A stretch of 64,000 nt of DNA, taken from DATAMF01 sp964472565. Lineage in GTDB: Bacteria; Chloroflexota; Anaerolineae; Aggregatilineales; Aggregatilineaceae. Under the pieces are notes generated by a model. That model worked only from the letters and a program-made list of their open reading frames with translations, had not been told where the DNA came from and searched no databases. This document shows positions 1 to 9,069 of the stretch, piece after piece (the stretch's first letter is position 1; each line of letters opens with the position of its first letter). Both the position numbers and the translations under genes were made by a program. Where the stretch lies: assembly GCA_964472565.1 (NCBI GenBank), contig CAYYNB010000002.1:1-64000 (forward strand). Reading direction: 5' to 3'.

Positions 1-426
1 GTTGCTTGCAATGACGACATCAACCTGGGCGTGCAGGTGGTCGAAGAGACCATGCTGGCGAACCCCGACCTGAACGGCTGGTTCTTTGTCGGTCTGTGGC
101 CGGTCTTCGCCGGTCAGGGCGCGATGCCGCTGTTCGAAGAAGCCGTTCTGAATAATGGCATGAAGGCCGTAGCCTTCGATACCCTGCCTGTTGAACTGGA
201 ATGGGTGCAAGATGGTCTGCTGCACGGCCTCGTTGGTCAGAAGTATTGGGGCTGGGGCTATGACACCGTGTTCATGGCACTCAACCACTCGCTGAACCTG
301 TATCCCTATGCTGACTGGACCGACAGCGGCATGGACATCGTGACGATCAACAATGTGGACGCTATGGCTGCCGCTTGGGAAAACAAAGACTTCACCCAGC
401 CGCTGCCTCCGGCGTTCCCGGAATAA
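1..426 (+). CDS. Sugar ABC transporter substrate-binding protein, C-terminal part
   Basis: The reading frame is open from base 1, so the start and the signal peptide lie outside the window; 141 residues are visible. The stretch resembles the second lobe of a type I periplasmic sugar-binding protein (ribose/xylose/rhizopine class), with a hinge-like block around GWFFVGLWPVF and a C-terminal LVGQKYWGWGYD block. It would capture a monosaccharide outside the membrane and deliver it to the permease encoded downstream. It is followed by a strong hairpin and then the ATPase and permease genes in the same direction, so it is the first visible gene of a three-component importer. The family is judged from the visible half and the context; the sugar is unknown. 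Confidence 0.82.
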   Translation, partial: VACNDDINLGVQVVEETMLANPDLNGWFFVGLWPVFAGQGAMPLFEEAVLNNGMKAVAFDTLPVELEWVQDGLLHGLVGQKYWGWGYDTVFMALNHSLNLYPYADWTDSGMDIVTINNVDAMAAAWENKDFTQPLPPAFPE

Positions 427-456
427 CCAACCTCGGCAAGATACTCCGTAACAACA

Positions 457-485
457 CCAGTGGGGAGGGTCAACCTCCCCGCTGG
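457..485 (+). promoter_or_regulatory. Intercistronic hairpin after the binding-protein gene
   Basis: CCAG-T-GGGGAGG pairs with CCTCCCC-G-CTGG around a five-base loop (GTCAA). No T-run follows, so it is not a classic terminator. Such hairpins between a binding-protein gene and its ATPase/permease genes usually protect the upstream mRNA end and give the binding protein higher expression. A second, unrelated sugar operon in this window (25183-25207) has one in the corresponding place. Confidence 0.6.
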
Positions 486-534
486 AATTCTGACTGGTGG
501 TTAGTGGATTAGTATTATTAGAAAGGCCAAGGCG

Positions 535-2052
535 TTGGACACAGAACCTATTCTCCGGGTTGAGGGCGTTACAAAAACATTTCCGGGTGTCCGGGCGCTT
601 GACTCCGTTGATTTCGAAGTCTACCCGAACGAAGTGGTTGCGCTGCTGGGAGAAAACGGCGCGGGGAAATCCACGCTGATGAAAATCCTGGCCGGAGCCT
701 ATCAAAAAGACTCTGGGCGGATTCTCTTGCAGGGTAAAGAGATTCACCCCAAAAATCCGTCCCACTCTCAAGACCTGGGAATCTCTATCATTTATCAGGA
801 ACTCACGCTGACTCCCAACCAGACCGCCGCCGCGAATATCTTCATCGGGCATGAACCGCGCTACGGTGGGCTGCTAACCCCGTTCCGTCTGATCAACAAG
901 CGGAAGATGGAACAACAGGCGAAAGAGTTATTGGAACGGGTCGGTGCGCGTGTTAACCCGGCATCCCTAATTGAAAATCTCTCCGTATCTGAACGACAAC
1001 AGGTTGAAATCGCCAAAGCCCTGGCAGTTGACGCCCAAGTTATTATTATGGATGAGCCATCCTCGGCCTTAGGGCAGGATGAAACAAAAGCGCTTTTCCA
1101 GATTATTCGTAACCTGAAAGAACGAGGCCTATCGGTTATCTATATCACACACCGCCTCGAAGAAGTGTTTGAGGTTACGGATCGCATTGTGGTGATGCGC
1201 GATGGTCGCCGCGTTGGGGCACTGAATACCGCCGAAACAAACAACGACGAGATCATCCACATGATGGTAGGCCGCGAACTGGGCGATCTGTTCCAGAAAG
1301 AAATCGTGGAAATCGGAGAACCCGTCCTGCAAGTCGAACACCTGTCACGCGGGACTGCCATTAAGGACGTTTCCTTTGACCTGCACCGGGGCGAAATTCT
1401 CGGTTTCGCCGGACTAGTCGGCGCGGGCCGGACCGAGACAATGCGTCTGCTCTTTGGAGCAGATCACAAAGATGCCGGAACAATCCGCGTGAATGGGCAA
1501 ATCGCGCATATCAATTCGCCCAAATCGGCCCTCAAATATGGGATTGGATTGGTCCCCGAAGATCGGGGAAACCAGGGGCTGGTTCTGATTCACAGCGTCC
1601 TGTTTAATATGATCCTCCCCACCCTCAACAAATATACCCTGCTGGGTTGGGTCAAGGCGAGGCAGATCCGCCGCGTAGCGGAAGACTATGTCCAGCGGTT
1701 GCGCGTTCGCACCCCCAGCATGCGCCAGTTGGCCGGCAACCTGTCGGGTGGCAACCAGCAAAAAGTTGTGCTGGCAAAGTGGGTGATGGCGAATCCGAAG
1801 GTGTTGATTATGGACGAACCGACGCGCGGAATTGATGTGGGCGCCAAGGCGGAGATTCATCATCTGATGACCGATCTCGCCAAACAGGGCATCGGTATCA
1901 TCATGATTTCATCGGAAATGCCCGAAATCCTGGCGATGAGTGATCGTATCGTTGTGATGCACGAAGGCCAGGTTGCTGGAATATTAAACAGGGGAGAGGC
2001 AACCCAGGAATTGATCATGGCCTATGCCAGCGGACAGTCCGCCCAAAATTAA
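535..2052 (+). CDS. Sugar ABC transporter ATP-binding protein (RbsA/XylG/MglA type)
   Basis: 505 residues with two fused ABC ATPase modules, the normal size and layout for carbohydrate-uptake transporters of the CUT2 class. Module 1 has Walker A GENGAGKST (about residues 40-48), signature LSVSERQ and Walker B VIIMDEP. Module 2 has a degenerate Walker A (GLVGAGRTE), signature LSGGNQQK and Walker B VLIMDEP, as is typical of this class. The start is TTG at 535, chosen because GAAAGG lies just upstream and the protein opens with the usual DTEPILRVEGVTKTFPGV. It powers import of the sugar bound by the upstream protein through the permease 41 bp downstream. Confidence 0.93.
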   Translation: MDTEPILRVEGVTKTFPGVRALDSVDFEVYPNEVVALLGENGAGKSTLMKILAGAYQKDSGRILLQGKEIHPKNPSHSQDLGISIIYQELTLTPNQTAAANIFIGHEPRYGGLLTPFRLINKRKMEQQAKELLERVGARVNPASLIENLSVSERQQVEIAKALAVDAQVIIMDEPSSALGQDETKALFQIIRNLKERGLSVIYITHRLEEVFEVTDRIVVMRDGRRVGALNTAETNNDEIIHMMVGRELGDLFQKEIVEIGEPVLQVEHLSRGTAIKDVSFDLHRGEILGFAGLVGAGRTETMRLLFGADHKDAGTIRVNGQIAHINSPKSALKYGIGLVPEDRGNQGLVLIHSVLFNMILPTLNKYTLLGWVKARQIRRVAEDYVQRLRVRTPSMRQLAGNLSGGNQQKVVLAKWVMANPKVLIMDEPTRGIDVGAKAEIHHLMTDLAKQGIGIIMISSEMPEILAMSDRIVVMHEGQVAGILNRGEATQELIMAYASGQSAQN

Positions 2053-2093
2053 TCTGGTGTTGCAGAATGAGCAAAGATGAAAGGTTTTAGATT

Positions 2094-3230
2094 ATGAGTG
2101 CGGAAACAACAACGCAGTCGGCAGCGCCTAAATCTTCTTTGGGTAATGCCTCGGTCAAATGGTGGAAAAGCCTGTTGACCAGCCAGGAAATTGGTGTATT
2201 TGCCATCCTGTTGCTGATGATGGGCTATTTAACCTTTAAAACAGATACGTTTAATACTCCTGGCAATCTGCGTAGCGTTTTGCTGTCTTTCTCGTGGATC
2301 GCCATCGCTGCGTTTGGGCAGACCCTGGTGATCATTACCAGTGGTATCGACCTCTCGACCGGATCGATTATGGCGCTGTCCGGGCTGGTATCGGCCTATT
2401 ATGTCGCCGGTAAAGTCAACAACGAAGACACGGCGTGGATGGTCGAAAAGGTGATCAATGGGCGCGCTCAACAAATGGGGCCGGATGCGTATGTCTGGCG
2501 TGCCCTGCTGTTAGGCTGTTTGGCCGGGTTAGGGATTGGAGCTTTGAACGGCTTTCTGGTTGCCTGGGCCAACCTTCCCCCATTTATCGCTACCCTCGGC
2601 ATGATGAGTGTCGTGCGCGGTATCTGCTATGTGTGGTCGTCGGGTTGGCCTTTCCAGAAGTTGAACGATAACTTCCGGGAACTGGGACAAGGAGAGTGGG
2701 CCGTCCTCGGCTATGACGTGCCCTATCCGACCATAATAATGGTCGTGCTTGCGGTGGTGATGTCCATTTTCCTGCTGCGGACAATCTGGGGCTATCGAAT
2801 CTATGCCCTGGGCGGCAACGAGCAGGCAACCGAACTCTCCGGCGTCAACGTCAAGCACGTAAAATTGATGGCCTATGCTTTCTCCGGCCTGATGGCAGGC
2901 ATCGGCGGCACACTGATGACAGCCCGACTGGGTGTTGCGTCGCCCACAGCCGCGCAAGGCTACGAATTGGACGTAATCGCGGCGGTGTTTATCGGCGGAG
3001 CCAGCGTTAAAGGTGGCAAGGGCACGATGGTCGGAACGCTGATCGGCGCGGCCATTATGCAGGTGCTGCGTAACGGTTTGAACCTGCTGGGCTATGATCC
3101 GTACTGGCAGCCCACCGCTATTGGGGCAACGATTATCTTCGCCATTATGTTTGACCGTGCTCGCCAGGACCCACAGATTCGCAGCCGCATGAAGTCCGTT
3201 TGGCGCTTCCTGTCCACACGCTCAGGATAA
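2094..3230 (+). CDS. Sugar ABC transporter permease (RbsC/XylH type)
   Basis: 378-residue integral membrane protein with about eight to ten hydrophobic segments. It carries family landmarks such as TLVIITSGIDLSTGSIMALSG near residue 85, LPPFIATLGMMSVVRG near residue 165, and GYRIYALGGNEQATELSGV, the cytoplasmic loop that docks on the ATPase. The roughly 40-residue insert around TAWMVEKVINGRAQQ, between the third and fourth helices, is seen in XylH/ChvE-type permeases. It forms the channel of the importer whose binding protein and ATPase lie upstream, and a hairpin follows it. Confidence 0.92.
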   Translation: MSAETTTQSAAPKSSLGNASVKWWKSLLTSQEIGVFAILLLMMGYLTFKTDTFNTPGNLRSVLLSFSWIAIAAFGQTLVIITSGIDLSTGSIMALSGLVSAYYVAGKVNNEDTAWMVEKVINGRAQQMGPDAYVWRALLLGCLAGLGIGALNGFLVAWANLPPFIATLGMMSVVRGICYVWSSGWPFQKLNDNFRELGQGEWAVLGYDVPYPTIIMVVLAVVMSIFLLRTIWGYRIYALGGNEQATELSGVNVKHVKLMAYAFSGLMAGIGGTLMTARLGVASPTAAQGYELDVIAAVFIGGASVKGGKGTMVGTLIGAAIMQVLRNGLNLLGYDPYWQPTAIGATIIFAIMFDRARQDPQIRSRMKSVWRFLSTRSG

Positions 3231-3286
3231 ATTCATCTGCTGCGGTCATGCAATTCGATCTCCTAATTTGCAGTATAATATCTATA

Positions 3287-3311
3287 CCAGCCCCGTTAAA
3301 AACGAGGCTGG
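3287..3311 (+). terminator. Probable terminator after the sugar importer
   Basis: CCAGCCCCGTT and AACGAGGCTGG form an 11-bp stem with one mismatch around three A residues, followed by TCTTTCG. It lies 57 bp after the permease stop. A TATAAT-like box at 3274-3279 immediately precedes it, so it could instead sit in the leader of the next gene. Confidence 0.55.
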
Positions 3312-3347
3312 TCTTTCGTTTGCCCGCGTGAGCAGCACGAGATCAAG

Positions 3348-5858
3348 ATGAAATTTAGCGCCATGCCGTTTTTGCGAGCGGTTGACCTGTCCAAGCGTTA
3401 CGGCGGCATTGAAGCTCTGCAACGAGTGAATCTCGATATTTTCTCCAGCGAAGTGATCGGCGTGGTGGGCGATACCTATTCTGGCAAATCGACGCTCCTA
3501 CGCCTGATTGCCGGTTCACTGCGCCCTGACAGCGGAACATTTTATGTGCAGGGACGAGCCGTGCAGTTAACCCCTCCCTATCGGGCCGGACGTCACGGAA
3601 TCTGCGTGGTTCATCAGGATATTAACGACGCCCAACATATGACCGCCGCCAGCTATATTTTCGCCGGGAGACCGCCACGCAGCCCGTTTCCGCTGCGCTG
3701 GTTAGGCTGGTGGGATCAGCGCCAGATGGAAGCCATCGCTAGCGCGGAATTTGAGCGCCTGGGGTTTGAGCCGCCCTTGCTCACCTGCCGGCTGAACGAT
3801 CTGACCAGTGCCCAGCGAAAGATGGTCGCGTTTGTCCATGCCACGATCCGCACGCCGCATCTGTTGGTCCTGGACGAACCGATGAACGCGCTCGAACTCT
3901 ACCAGGCTGAAATCTTCCGGCTGATCGAAGAAACGCGGACACGCGGCGGGGCGGTGCTGCTGGTGACGCAAAACATCGATGATATCTTCCGGCTGTCGGA
4001 TCGCATTGTCGTGCTCAACGCTGGACAGAAGATCGCAGAACGGCGGACTTCCGAAACCACCCAGGAAGAGATCGTCCGGCTCATCCTGGAATCGAGTGAG
4101 GATAAACGCACCCCCGCCGTCTGGGCATTGAGTACCTATTTTGAAGTCCGCCAGCAGGCCGAAAAACTCAATCAACTCAATCAAAAGCTAGAAAAACGGG
4201 CCGTGCAGCTTAACGCGCATGCCGATGTTGCCCGCAGCGTGACCTCCATTCTGGACCTGGACGAACTGCTGCGGCGCATTGTTAAGATCATCGCAGAGCG
4301 CTTCAGCTATTATCATGTCGCGATTTTCTTGATCGATGATGGCGGTGAATTTGTTCTGCTGCGGAACAGTGCTGGTCCCCAACCTGCTCCGGTGGAAAAA
4401 ATCCAACTGAAGGTAGGCGAAGGCAGCATGATCGGCTGGTGCGCGGCCACCGGGCAGGCGCAGTTAGTCAACAATGTTTCGGACGCGCGAAACTTTCAGC
4501 ACAACGCGGGGCTGCCGAATACCCAATCCGAACTGGCGCTGCCCCTGCGCATCGGTAAGCGGGTGCTGGGGGTACTCGATCTGCAAGCTGAGCGCCAAAA
4601 TTCCTTTGACGAAGAAGATGTCATTGTGCTGCAAGGGTTGGCCGATCAACTGGCGATTGCGATTCGAAATGCAGAGCTATTTGAGGCCGCTCAGATCGCA
4701 CGACAGCAGGCTGACCGGGCCAGCCGGTTTAAAAGCATTTTTCTGTCGAATATGTCGCACGAGCTGCGTACGCCGCTCAGTGCGATCATCGGGCACACAA
4801 AGGCCATGCTGAGCACCGAGGCTCAGTTTTATAATAGTCCCATCCCCGATGATTATCTGCACGATCTCCGCACGATTTGCCGGAGCGGAGAACATCTGCT
4901 GGCGTTAATCAATGATATTCTGGATTTGAGCCAGATCGAAACGGGCGAATTTAAACTCAACTTTGTGGCAATTGATCTGAAAAGTATCTTAGATCACGCC
5001 GTCCAGACATCGCATGGGCTGCTGCATGGTCGCCCGGTGGATTTAAAAGCACACTACCCGGACGACTTACCACCGGTATGGGGTGATCATCTGCGGACGC
5101 AGCAGATTGTGCTCAATCTGCTGTCAAATGCCGTGAAATATACGGAAGAAGGTGCGGTGCTCGTTTCGGCAGAAGCGGTGGGCAGCAGCGTCGTGGTTTC
5201 GGTGCAGGATACCGGGATCGGCATTCCCGAACATATCCTGCCCTACCTGTTTGATCGCCTCAATCAGCCCGATCTGGCACGATCCAAAAAGTACGGCGGA
5301 ACAGGGCTGGGGCTAAACATCAGCAAACAACTGGTTGAACTGCAAGGCGGAAAAATTCACGTAGAGAGTCAGGTTGGGCAGGGGAGCCTGTTCACCTTCT
5401 CCATTCCGATTGCCACCGCAGAACAGTTGGTCCTGACCGGTGGGCAAGCGCTCCAACTGCCCCCCACCCAAACCGGCAAATCGATTATTTTTGAAACCCC
5501 GGCATCCAGCGCGGCCCGGCTGATCCTCCTCTTGCAGGATGAATGTCCCGAAACCTTCAGTTTACAGCAGGACCTGGAAACTGCCGGATATATAGTCGAA
5601 CAGGCCAATGTCGAACCCGCAGCCCTCGATTTGGCAGATGTAATATCACCGGACGGCATCATTTTCCATGCCAAACATGCTGGAGCATATTCGCTGCTCG
5701 ATACGCTGATCGCCGCGCCTTATACGGCTTTAATTCCTATCCTGGTTATTGCGCCGTCGAATAACTATAAGCCGCCAACTATCAAAACACGCCTCGTTCC
5801 GGTCCGGGTTATAGAAAAAGCAACGCCGGGAGATTTGATCCAGGCGTTGAAAGGCTAA
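3348..5858 (+). CDS. Fusion protein: degenerate ABC ATPase, GAF domain and histidine kinase
   Basis: 836 residues with no signal peptide or membrane segment. Residues 8-245 form an ABC ATPase of the sugar-importer type: Walker A GDTYSGKST (41-49) and Walker B LLVLDEP (172-178) are kept. The signature is eroded to LTSAQ (152-156) and the switch histidine is Gln208. A coiled coil (about 265-290) leads to a GAF domain (about 295-440), a HisKA domain with His471 in SNMSHELRTP, and an HATPase domain with DTGIGIP and GGTGLGLNIS. The last 120 residues look like a receiver fold without the phosphoacceptor region. It lies directly after a sugar importer, so coupling of transporter state to phosphorelay is plausible. 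A possible output is the neighbouring receivers at 6346-7154. The ATP-binding part may be a binding or docking module rather than an active pump motor. Confidence 0.88.
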   Translation: MKFSAMPFLRAVDLSKRYGGIEALQRVNLDIFSSEVIGVVGDTYSGKSTLLRLIAGSLRPDSGTFYVQGRAVQLTPPYRAGRHGICVVHQDINDAQHMTAASYIFAGRPPRSPFPLRWLGWWDQRQMEAIASAEFERLGFEPPLLTCRLNDLTSAQRKMVAFVHATIRTPHLLVLDEPMNALELYQAEIFRLIEETRTRGGAVLLVTQNIDDIFRLSDRIVVLNAGQKIAERRTSETTQEEIVRLILESSEDKRTPAVWALSTYFEVRQQAEKLNQLNQKLEKRAVQLNAHADVARSVTSILDLDELLRRIVKIIAERFSYYHVAIFLIDDGGEFVLLRNSAGPQPAPVEKIQLKVGEGSMIGWCAATGQAQLVNNVSDARNFQHNAGLPNTQSELALPLRIGKRVLGVLDLQAERQNSFDEEDVIVLQGLADQLAIAIRNAELFEAAQIARQQADRASRFKSIFLSNMSHELRTPLSAIIGHTKAMLSTEAQFYNSPIPDDYLHDLRTICRSGEHLLALINDILDLSQIETGEFKLNFVAIDLKSILDHAVQTSHGLLHGRPVDLKAHYPDDLPPVWGDHLRTQQIVLNLLSNAVKYTEEGAVLVSAEAVGSSVVVSVQDTGIGIPEHILPYLFDRLNQPDLARSKKYGGTGLGLNISKQLVELQGGKIHVESQVGQGSLFTFSIPIATAEQLVLTGGQALQLPPTQTGKSIIFETPASSAARLILLLQDECPETFSLQQDLETAGYIVEQANVEPAALDLADVISPDGIIFHAKHAGAYSLLDTLIAAPYTALIPILVIAPSNNYKPPTIKTRLVPVRVIEKATPGDLIQALKG

Positions 5859-5888
5859 GCGCCCGGTCGATTGCTGTCACGGGCGCTT
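5857..5888 (+). terminator. Rho-independent terminator of the ABC-kinase gene
   Basis: AAGCGCCCG pairs perfectly with CGGGCGCTT (9 bp, 14-base loop), followed by TAAG. It begins inside the stop codon of the kinase gene and separates it from the convergent signalling operon. Confidence 0.7.
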
Positions 5889-5909
5889 TAAGATCGAGGG
5901 CTGACCAGC

Positions 5910-6323
5910 TTACGCTTGCTTCGGATTTTGCGCCTGGTAGCCTGTATCGTTGCTCTTTGTAAACCGTATCATGGACATATAGGGTTGTGCCTGTTCGAGG
6001 TTATCAAACTGAACAAAACGAGCACGAGACAAATGAAAAGCCAACATGGTCACAAGTCGATTCAGTTTGTTACTGGCTACGGCGACAATTGCCTCAAGCT
6101 TCCCGTGATCACGATAAAGCTGCGTCGCACCCAGGCTGTCCACGGTAGCATAACCCGCTTTCAGTGAGGATACATCGAGTAAGAGAATGATCTTGCGTTC
6201 CGATGCGTTTAGAATATCAACGATCTCTTGATTAATGACTCTCATTTCATCCAGAGATATGGTATCTCGCAGCTCCAAACGCAGCACCTCACCCAAAGCA
6301 TGCCATTTCAATTCATGTGTCAT
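5910..6323 (-). CDS. STAS/SpoIIAA-like domain protein
   Basis: 137 residues, soluble. The pattern is an alternating beta/alpha fold with DTISLDEMRVINQEIVDIL, then a hydrophobic strand IILLLDVSSLKAGYATVDSLGA in the position where SpoIIAA/STAS proteins carry their switch residue (D-[VS]-S). The segment after it (LEAIVAVASNKLNRLVTMLAF) fits the SpoIIAA-like family found in Chloroflexota signalling loci. It is the last gene of a five-gene leftward operon, 22 bp after a receiver gene. A regulatory partner-switch role is inferred from fold and context only. Confidence 0.6.
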   Translation of the reverse strand: MTHELKWHALGEVLRLELRDTISLDEMRVINQEIVDILNASERKIILLLDVSSLKAGYATVDSLGATQLYRDHGKLEAIVAVASNKLNRLVTMLAFHLSRARFVQFDNLEQAQPYMSMIRFTKSNDTGYQAQNPKQA

Positions 6324-6345
6324 CGATGCACCTCACTCGCCCGCA

Positions 6346-6720
6346 TCAAAACAGAGACTCCAATTGCCGACCTAACGCGGTTGCATCAATCGGTTTGGGG
6401 AAATACGCCGTAAAACCCGCCCGAATAGTTTCTTCCCGAAGTTTGGAGGTATGGTGAGCCGTAACCGCAATACACGGAACCTGACTGGTCCTCGGATCAT
6501 CCAGAATCTCAGCCAACAGCTCCCACCCGTCTTTCCCCGGAAGCGCTAAATCAATGATGATGGCATTATAGGAATTCTTGGTCGGACCAAACAGCAGTTG
6601 TGCGGCTTCTTCGGCATCACTCGCCGCATCGACAGAATAGCGCAGATGCTGCAAAATCGTGCCAATCATTTCCTGCCCATCGGGATCATCTTCAACTACA
6701 AGAAGGCGTTTCTCAGCCAT
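6346..6720 (-). CDS. Single-domain response regulator (CheY-like)
   Basis: 124 residues consisting only of a receiver domain. It has the acidic pair EDD near the N-terminus, phosphoacceptor Asp in IIIDLALPGKDGW, the switch Thr in IAVTAHH, and the conserved Lys in YFPKPID. With no output domain it must act by protein contact, as a phosphate shuttle or sink for the kinase encoded upstream in the same operon. It is 14 bp from the preceding receiver gene, and an AGGAGAA ribosome site precedes the ATG. Confidence 0.9.
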   Translation of the reverse strand: MAEKRLLVVEDDPDGQEMIGTILQHLRYSVDAASDAEEAAQLLFGPTKNSYNAIIIDLALPGKDGWELLAEILDDPRTSQVPCIAVTAHHTSKLREETIRAGFTAYFPKPIDATALGRQLESLF

Positions 6721-6734
6721 GATTGTTCTCCTGG

Positions 6735-7154
6735 TTATATATTCAATGCTTCGGCGAGTACTGGGATATCGATAAGGAGTTTCACCAGGTCGGCCATAAA
6801 TGTATCCACCGTCAATGGTTTGGTTAGATAATTATGGAATCCGGCAGCAACAGCCCGTTCACGATCTCCTACCATGGCGTGCGCTGTAAGCGCAATGACC
6901 GGAATTGAGGCTAATTCGGGATCGTTCCTTATCGAATTAATGAAGCCCCATCCATCCATGGTCGGCATCGACAAATCCGAGATAACAAAACGAGGCTTAA
7001 CACGGCGAACAATATCAAGCCCTTCCTGACCATCCATTGCCGTATGAACCGTTGCGCCATATTCCGTCAGGATGATCTCAGCAACCTCTAGACTATCTTC
7101 TTCGTCATCAAGAACAGCAATGTCCCAACCTTCAAGCAGGTTATCTGGTATCAT
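6735..7154 (-). CDS. Single-domain response regulator (CheY-like)
   Basis: 139-residue stand-alone receiver: acidic pair DDEED, phosphoacceptor in FVISDLSMPTMDGW, switch Thr in ALTAHAM, Lys in YLTKPLT. It lies 10 bp after the kinase gene and 14 bp before a second receiver. Two different receivers after one kinase suggest a branched or stepwise phosphorelay; which is the primary target cannot be told from sequence. Confidence 0.9.
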   Translation of the reverse strand: MIPDNLLEGWDIAVLDDEEDSLEVAEIILTEYGATVHTAMDGQEGLDIVRRVKPRFVISDLSMPTMDGWGFINSIRNDPELASIPVIALTAHAMVGDRERAVAAGFHNYLTKPLTVDTFMADLVKLLIDIPVLAEALNI

Positions 7155-7164
7155 ATCACTAATC

Positions 7165-9021
7165 CTATGCCTGTTCCTTTTCTGTTTGGATGGGTATTGC
7201 TACCGTGAAAGTGCTGCCTTTGCCCAGTTCGCTCTCCAGCGTAACCGTGCCGCCCATGGCGCGCGTAATTTTCTGCACAATTGCTAATCCTAAGCCTGTT
7301 CCGCCATACTTGCGCTTAGACGTTTGATCCACCTGGCGAAATTCGTCAAAGATGTATTCTCGCGCATGTGGCGGGATACCGATACCTGTATCGCTTACCT
7401 GGATCGACATTTGGTGATCATGACATTCCATGCTCAGTGTAACCTGTCCCTCTGATGTGAACTTGAACGCATTGCCGAGCAGGTTTCTGGCGATTTTCGT
7501 CATGGCCTCTTCATCGCCATAGATGGTTTCTGGCAAATTCGGGTCAACAGAAACCTTGAAGGTTATCGCCTTACCTTCGGCCAGCCCTCCCAGTTCATTC
7601 TCCCACCGCCGGACCATCTCAACCGGTGATATAGGCAGATTCGCCAGTTCCAACCGTCCCGATTCAATACGGGAAAGGTCCAGAAAATCGTTAATCAGAC
7701 TCAGCAGCCGCTGGCTGTTTGCCTGCACCTTTTTCAGATACCGTTCTGCTTTTTCATTATACTCAACGCCCGCCATGTGCTTGAGCATAATGCCCGTAAA
7801 GCCCTCAATCGCATTCATGGGAGTACGCAGTTCATGCGACATCGTTGAGAGAAACTCGGATTTCAGCCGGGAATTCTCTTCGGCCAAACGTTTGGCGGCT
7901 TGCAGATCTTTGATCAGTTTTTCGCGCTGTTCGTTGGCCTCTTCGAGCTTGTGAACATTATCCTGTAAACCGCTCAGAGTTTGCTGCAATTGCGCTGTCA
8001 TGCTGTTAAAAGCCTGGCCCAGACTGGCGATTTCACGAGTGCCCTTTTCGTCGGCCCGTGCAGAAAGATCGCCGGCTTGAATGGCCTGCGCCACACCCGA
8101 AATTTTGGCGATGGGTCGGACAGAGCGGTTCACCACAAAGACCACAATCAGGGTCGCAAAGGCAACACTGACCAAGGTTACGATGGTCGCCAGGCGTGTC
8201 AAATCCGATGCAAGCGAAGTTGCTGCGGCAAACGTTTTTTCGGCTACGACGGTGAGTTTCAGATTCTGGAGTTGAACGGTGTCCATCGCCATCAGCACAT
8301 CGCCACCCGTCAGCCCGGTATGCCGTCCCTGAGATTTAGGCAGGTGAAAGATCGTTTCCTTGAGGACAAGATTAGGATTACGATGCGCGATGACAATATC
8401 CATTCCATCGACAATGTATACGTCCTCACCTTCGGCCAGTTCCAGGTTGCGCAACAGTGACTCTTCAACGTTCTGGAAACGCACTTCTGCAATTAGAACA
8501 TGACTGATCTCACCCGTAAAAAGGTCTTCAATGGGAATAGCTATCGTAATCAGGCGATCACGCGCATCTTCATTAAAGTGAACCGGGCTGTAACTGATGC
8601 TGGCCGTCTCAACGGCGGCTTGGAAAGATGGATCATCGATTCGGGAGTTGAGATCGTTGGTGGTGATCACACTACCCCGTGTGAGTCGAATCGCCTCTTG
8701 CCCATCCCGGTCCGCTAAGGTCAGTTCATAGTAGGCGGGCTGCTTGGTCAGAAGCGTTAATAATGCATTCCGCTGCACTTGGGGATCAAGCGAAGTCAAC
8801 CCGTATACATCGATCATGACCGCTAATTCGTTTTCGCGTTCCGCGAAAAAACTTTCCAGGCTGATTGATGTTTGCCGCACAACCTGCTTTTGCAGATCAA
8901 TCGACTGCTGCTGGAGATTGGAACGCCCTTCACGCGCGATCAATATACTGACTATCATAAGCGGCGTGAGAGTCAAGAAGACGAACAATATGGTCAAGCG
9001 GGTACGCAGGCTGTTCAACAT
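7165..9021 (-). CDS. Membrane sensor histidine kinase (Cache-HAMP-HisKA-HATPase)
   Basis: 618 residues. Transmembrane segments at about 8-28 and 275-297 enclose a roughly 245-residue extracytoplasmic double-Cache-like sensor. A HAMP domain (298-350), a coiled coil (350-390), HisKA with His396 in STMSHELRTP, and an HATPase domain with DTGIGIP and GGTGLGLAIV follow. It should autophosphorylate and pass phosphate to the two receivers directly downstream. The gene directly upstream encodes a secreted binding protein without any transporter partner, which suggests that protein presents the ligand to this sensor. Confidence 0.93.
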   Translation of the reverse strand: MLNSLRTRLTILFVFLTLTPLMIVSILIAREGRSNLQQQSIDLQKQVVRQTSISLESFFAERENELAVMIDVYGLTSLDPQVQRNALLTLLTKQPAYYELTLADRDGQEAIRLTRGSVITTNDLNSRIDDPSFQAAVETASISYSPVHFNEDARDRLITIAIPIEDLFTGEISHVLIAEVRFQNVEESLLRNLELAEGEDVYIVDGMDIVIAHRNPNLVLKETIFHLPKSQGRHTGLTGGDVLMAMDTVQLQNLKLTVVAEKTFAAATSLASDLTRLATIVTLVSVAFATLIVVFVVNRSVRPIAKISGVAQAIQAGDLSARADEKGTREIASLGQAFNSMTAQLQQTLSGLQDNVHKLEEANEQREKLIKDLQAAKRLAEENSRLKSEFLSTMSHELRTPMNAIEGFTGIMLKHMAGVEYNEKAERYLKKVQANSQRLLSLINDFLDLSRIESGRLELANLPISPVEMVRRWENELGGLAEGKAITFKVSVDPNLPETIYGDEEAMTKIARNLLGNAFKFTSEGQVTLSMECHDHQMSIQVSDTGIGIPPHAREYIFDEFRQVDQTSKRKYGGTGLGLAIVQKITRAMGGTVTLESELGKGSTFTVAIPIQTEKEQA

Positions 9022-9069
9022 GGATCTGATCCCCTATTTTTTACTTGGTCGAACATGGCAGGCTCCCGC

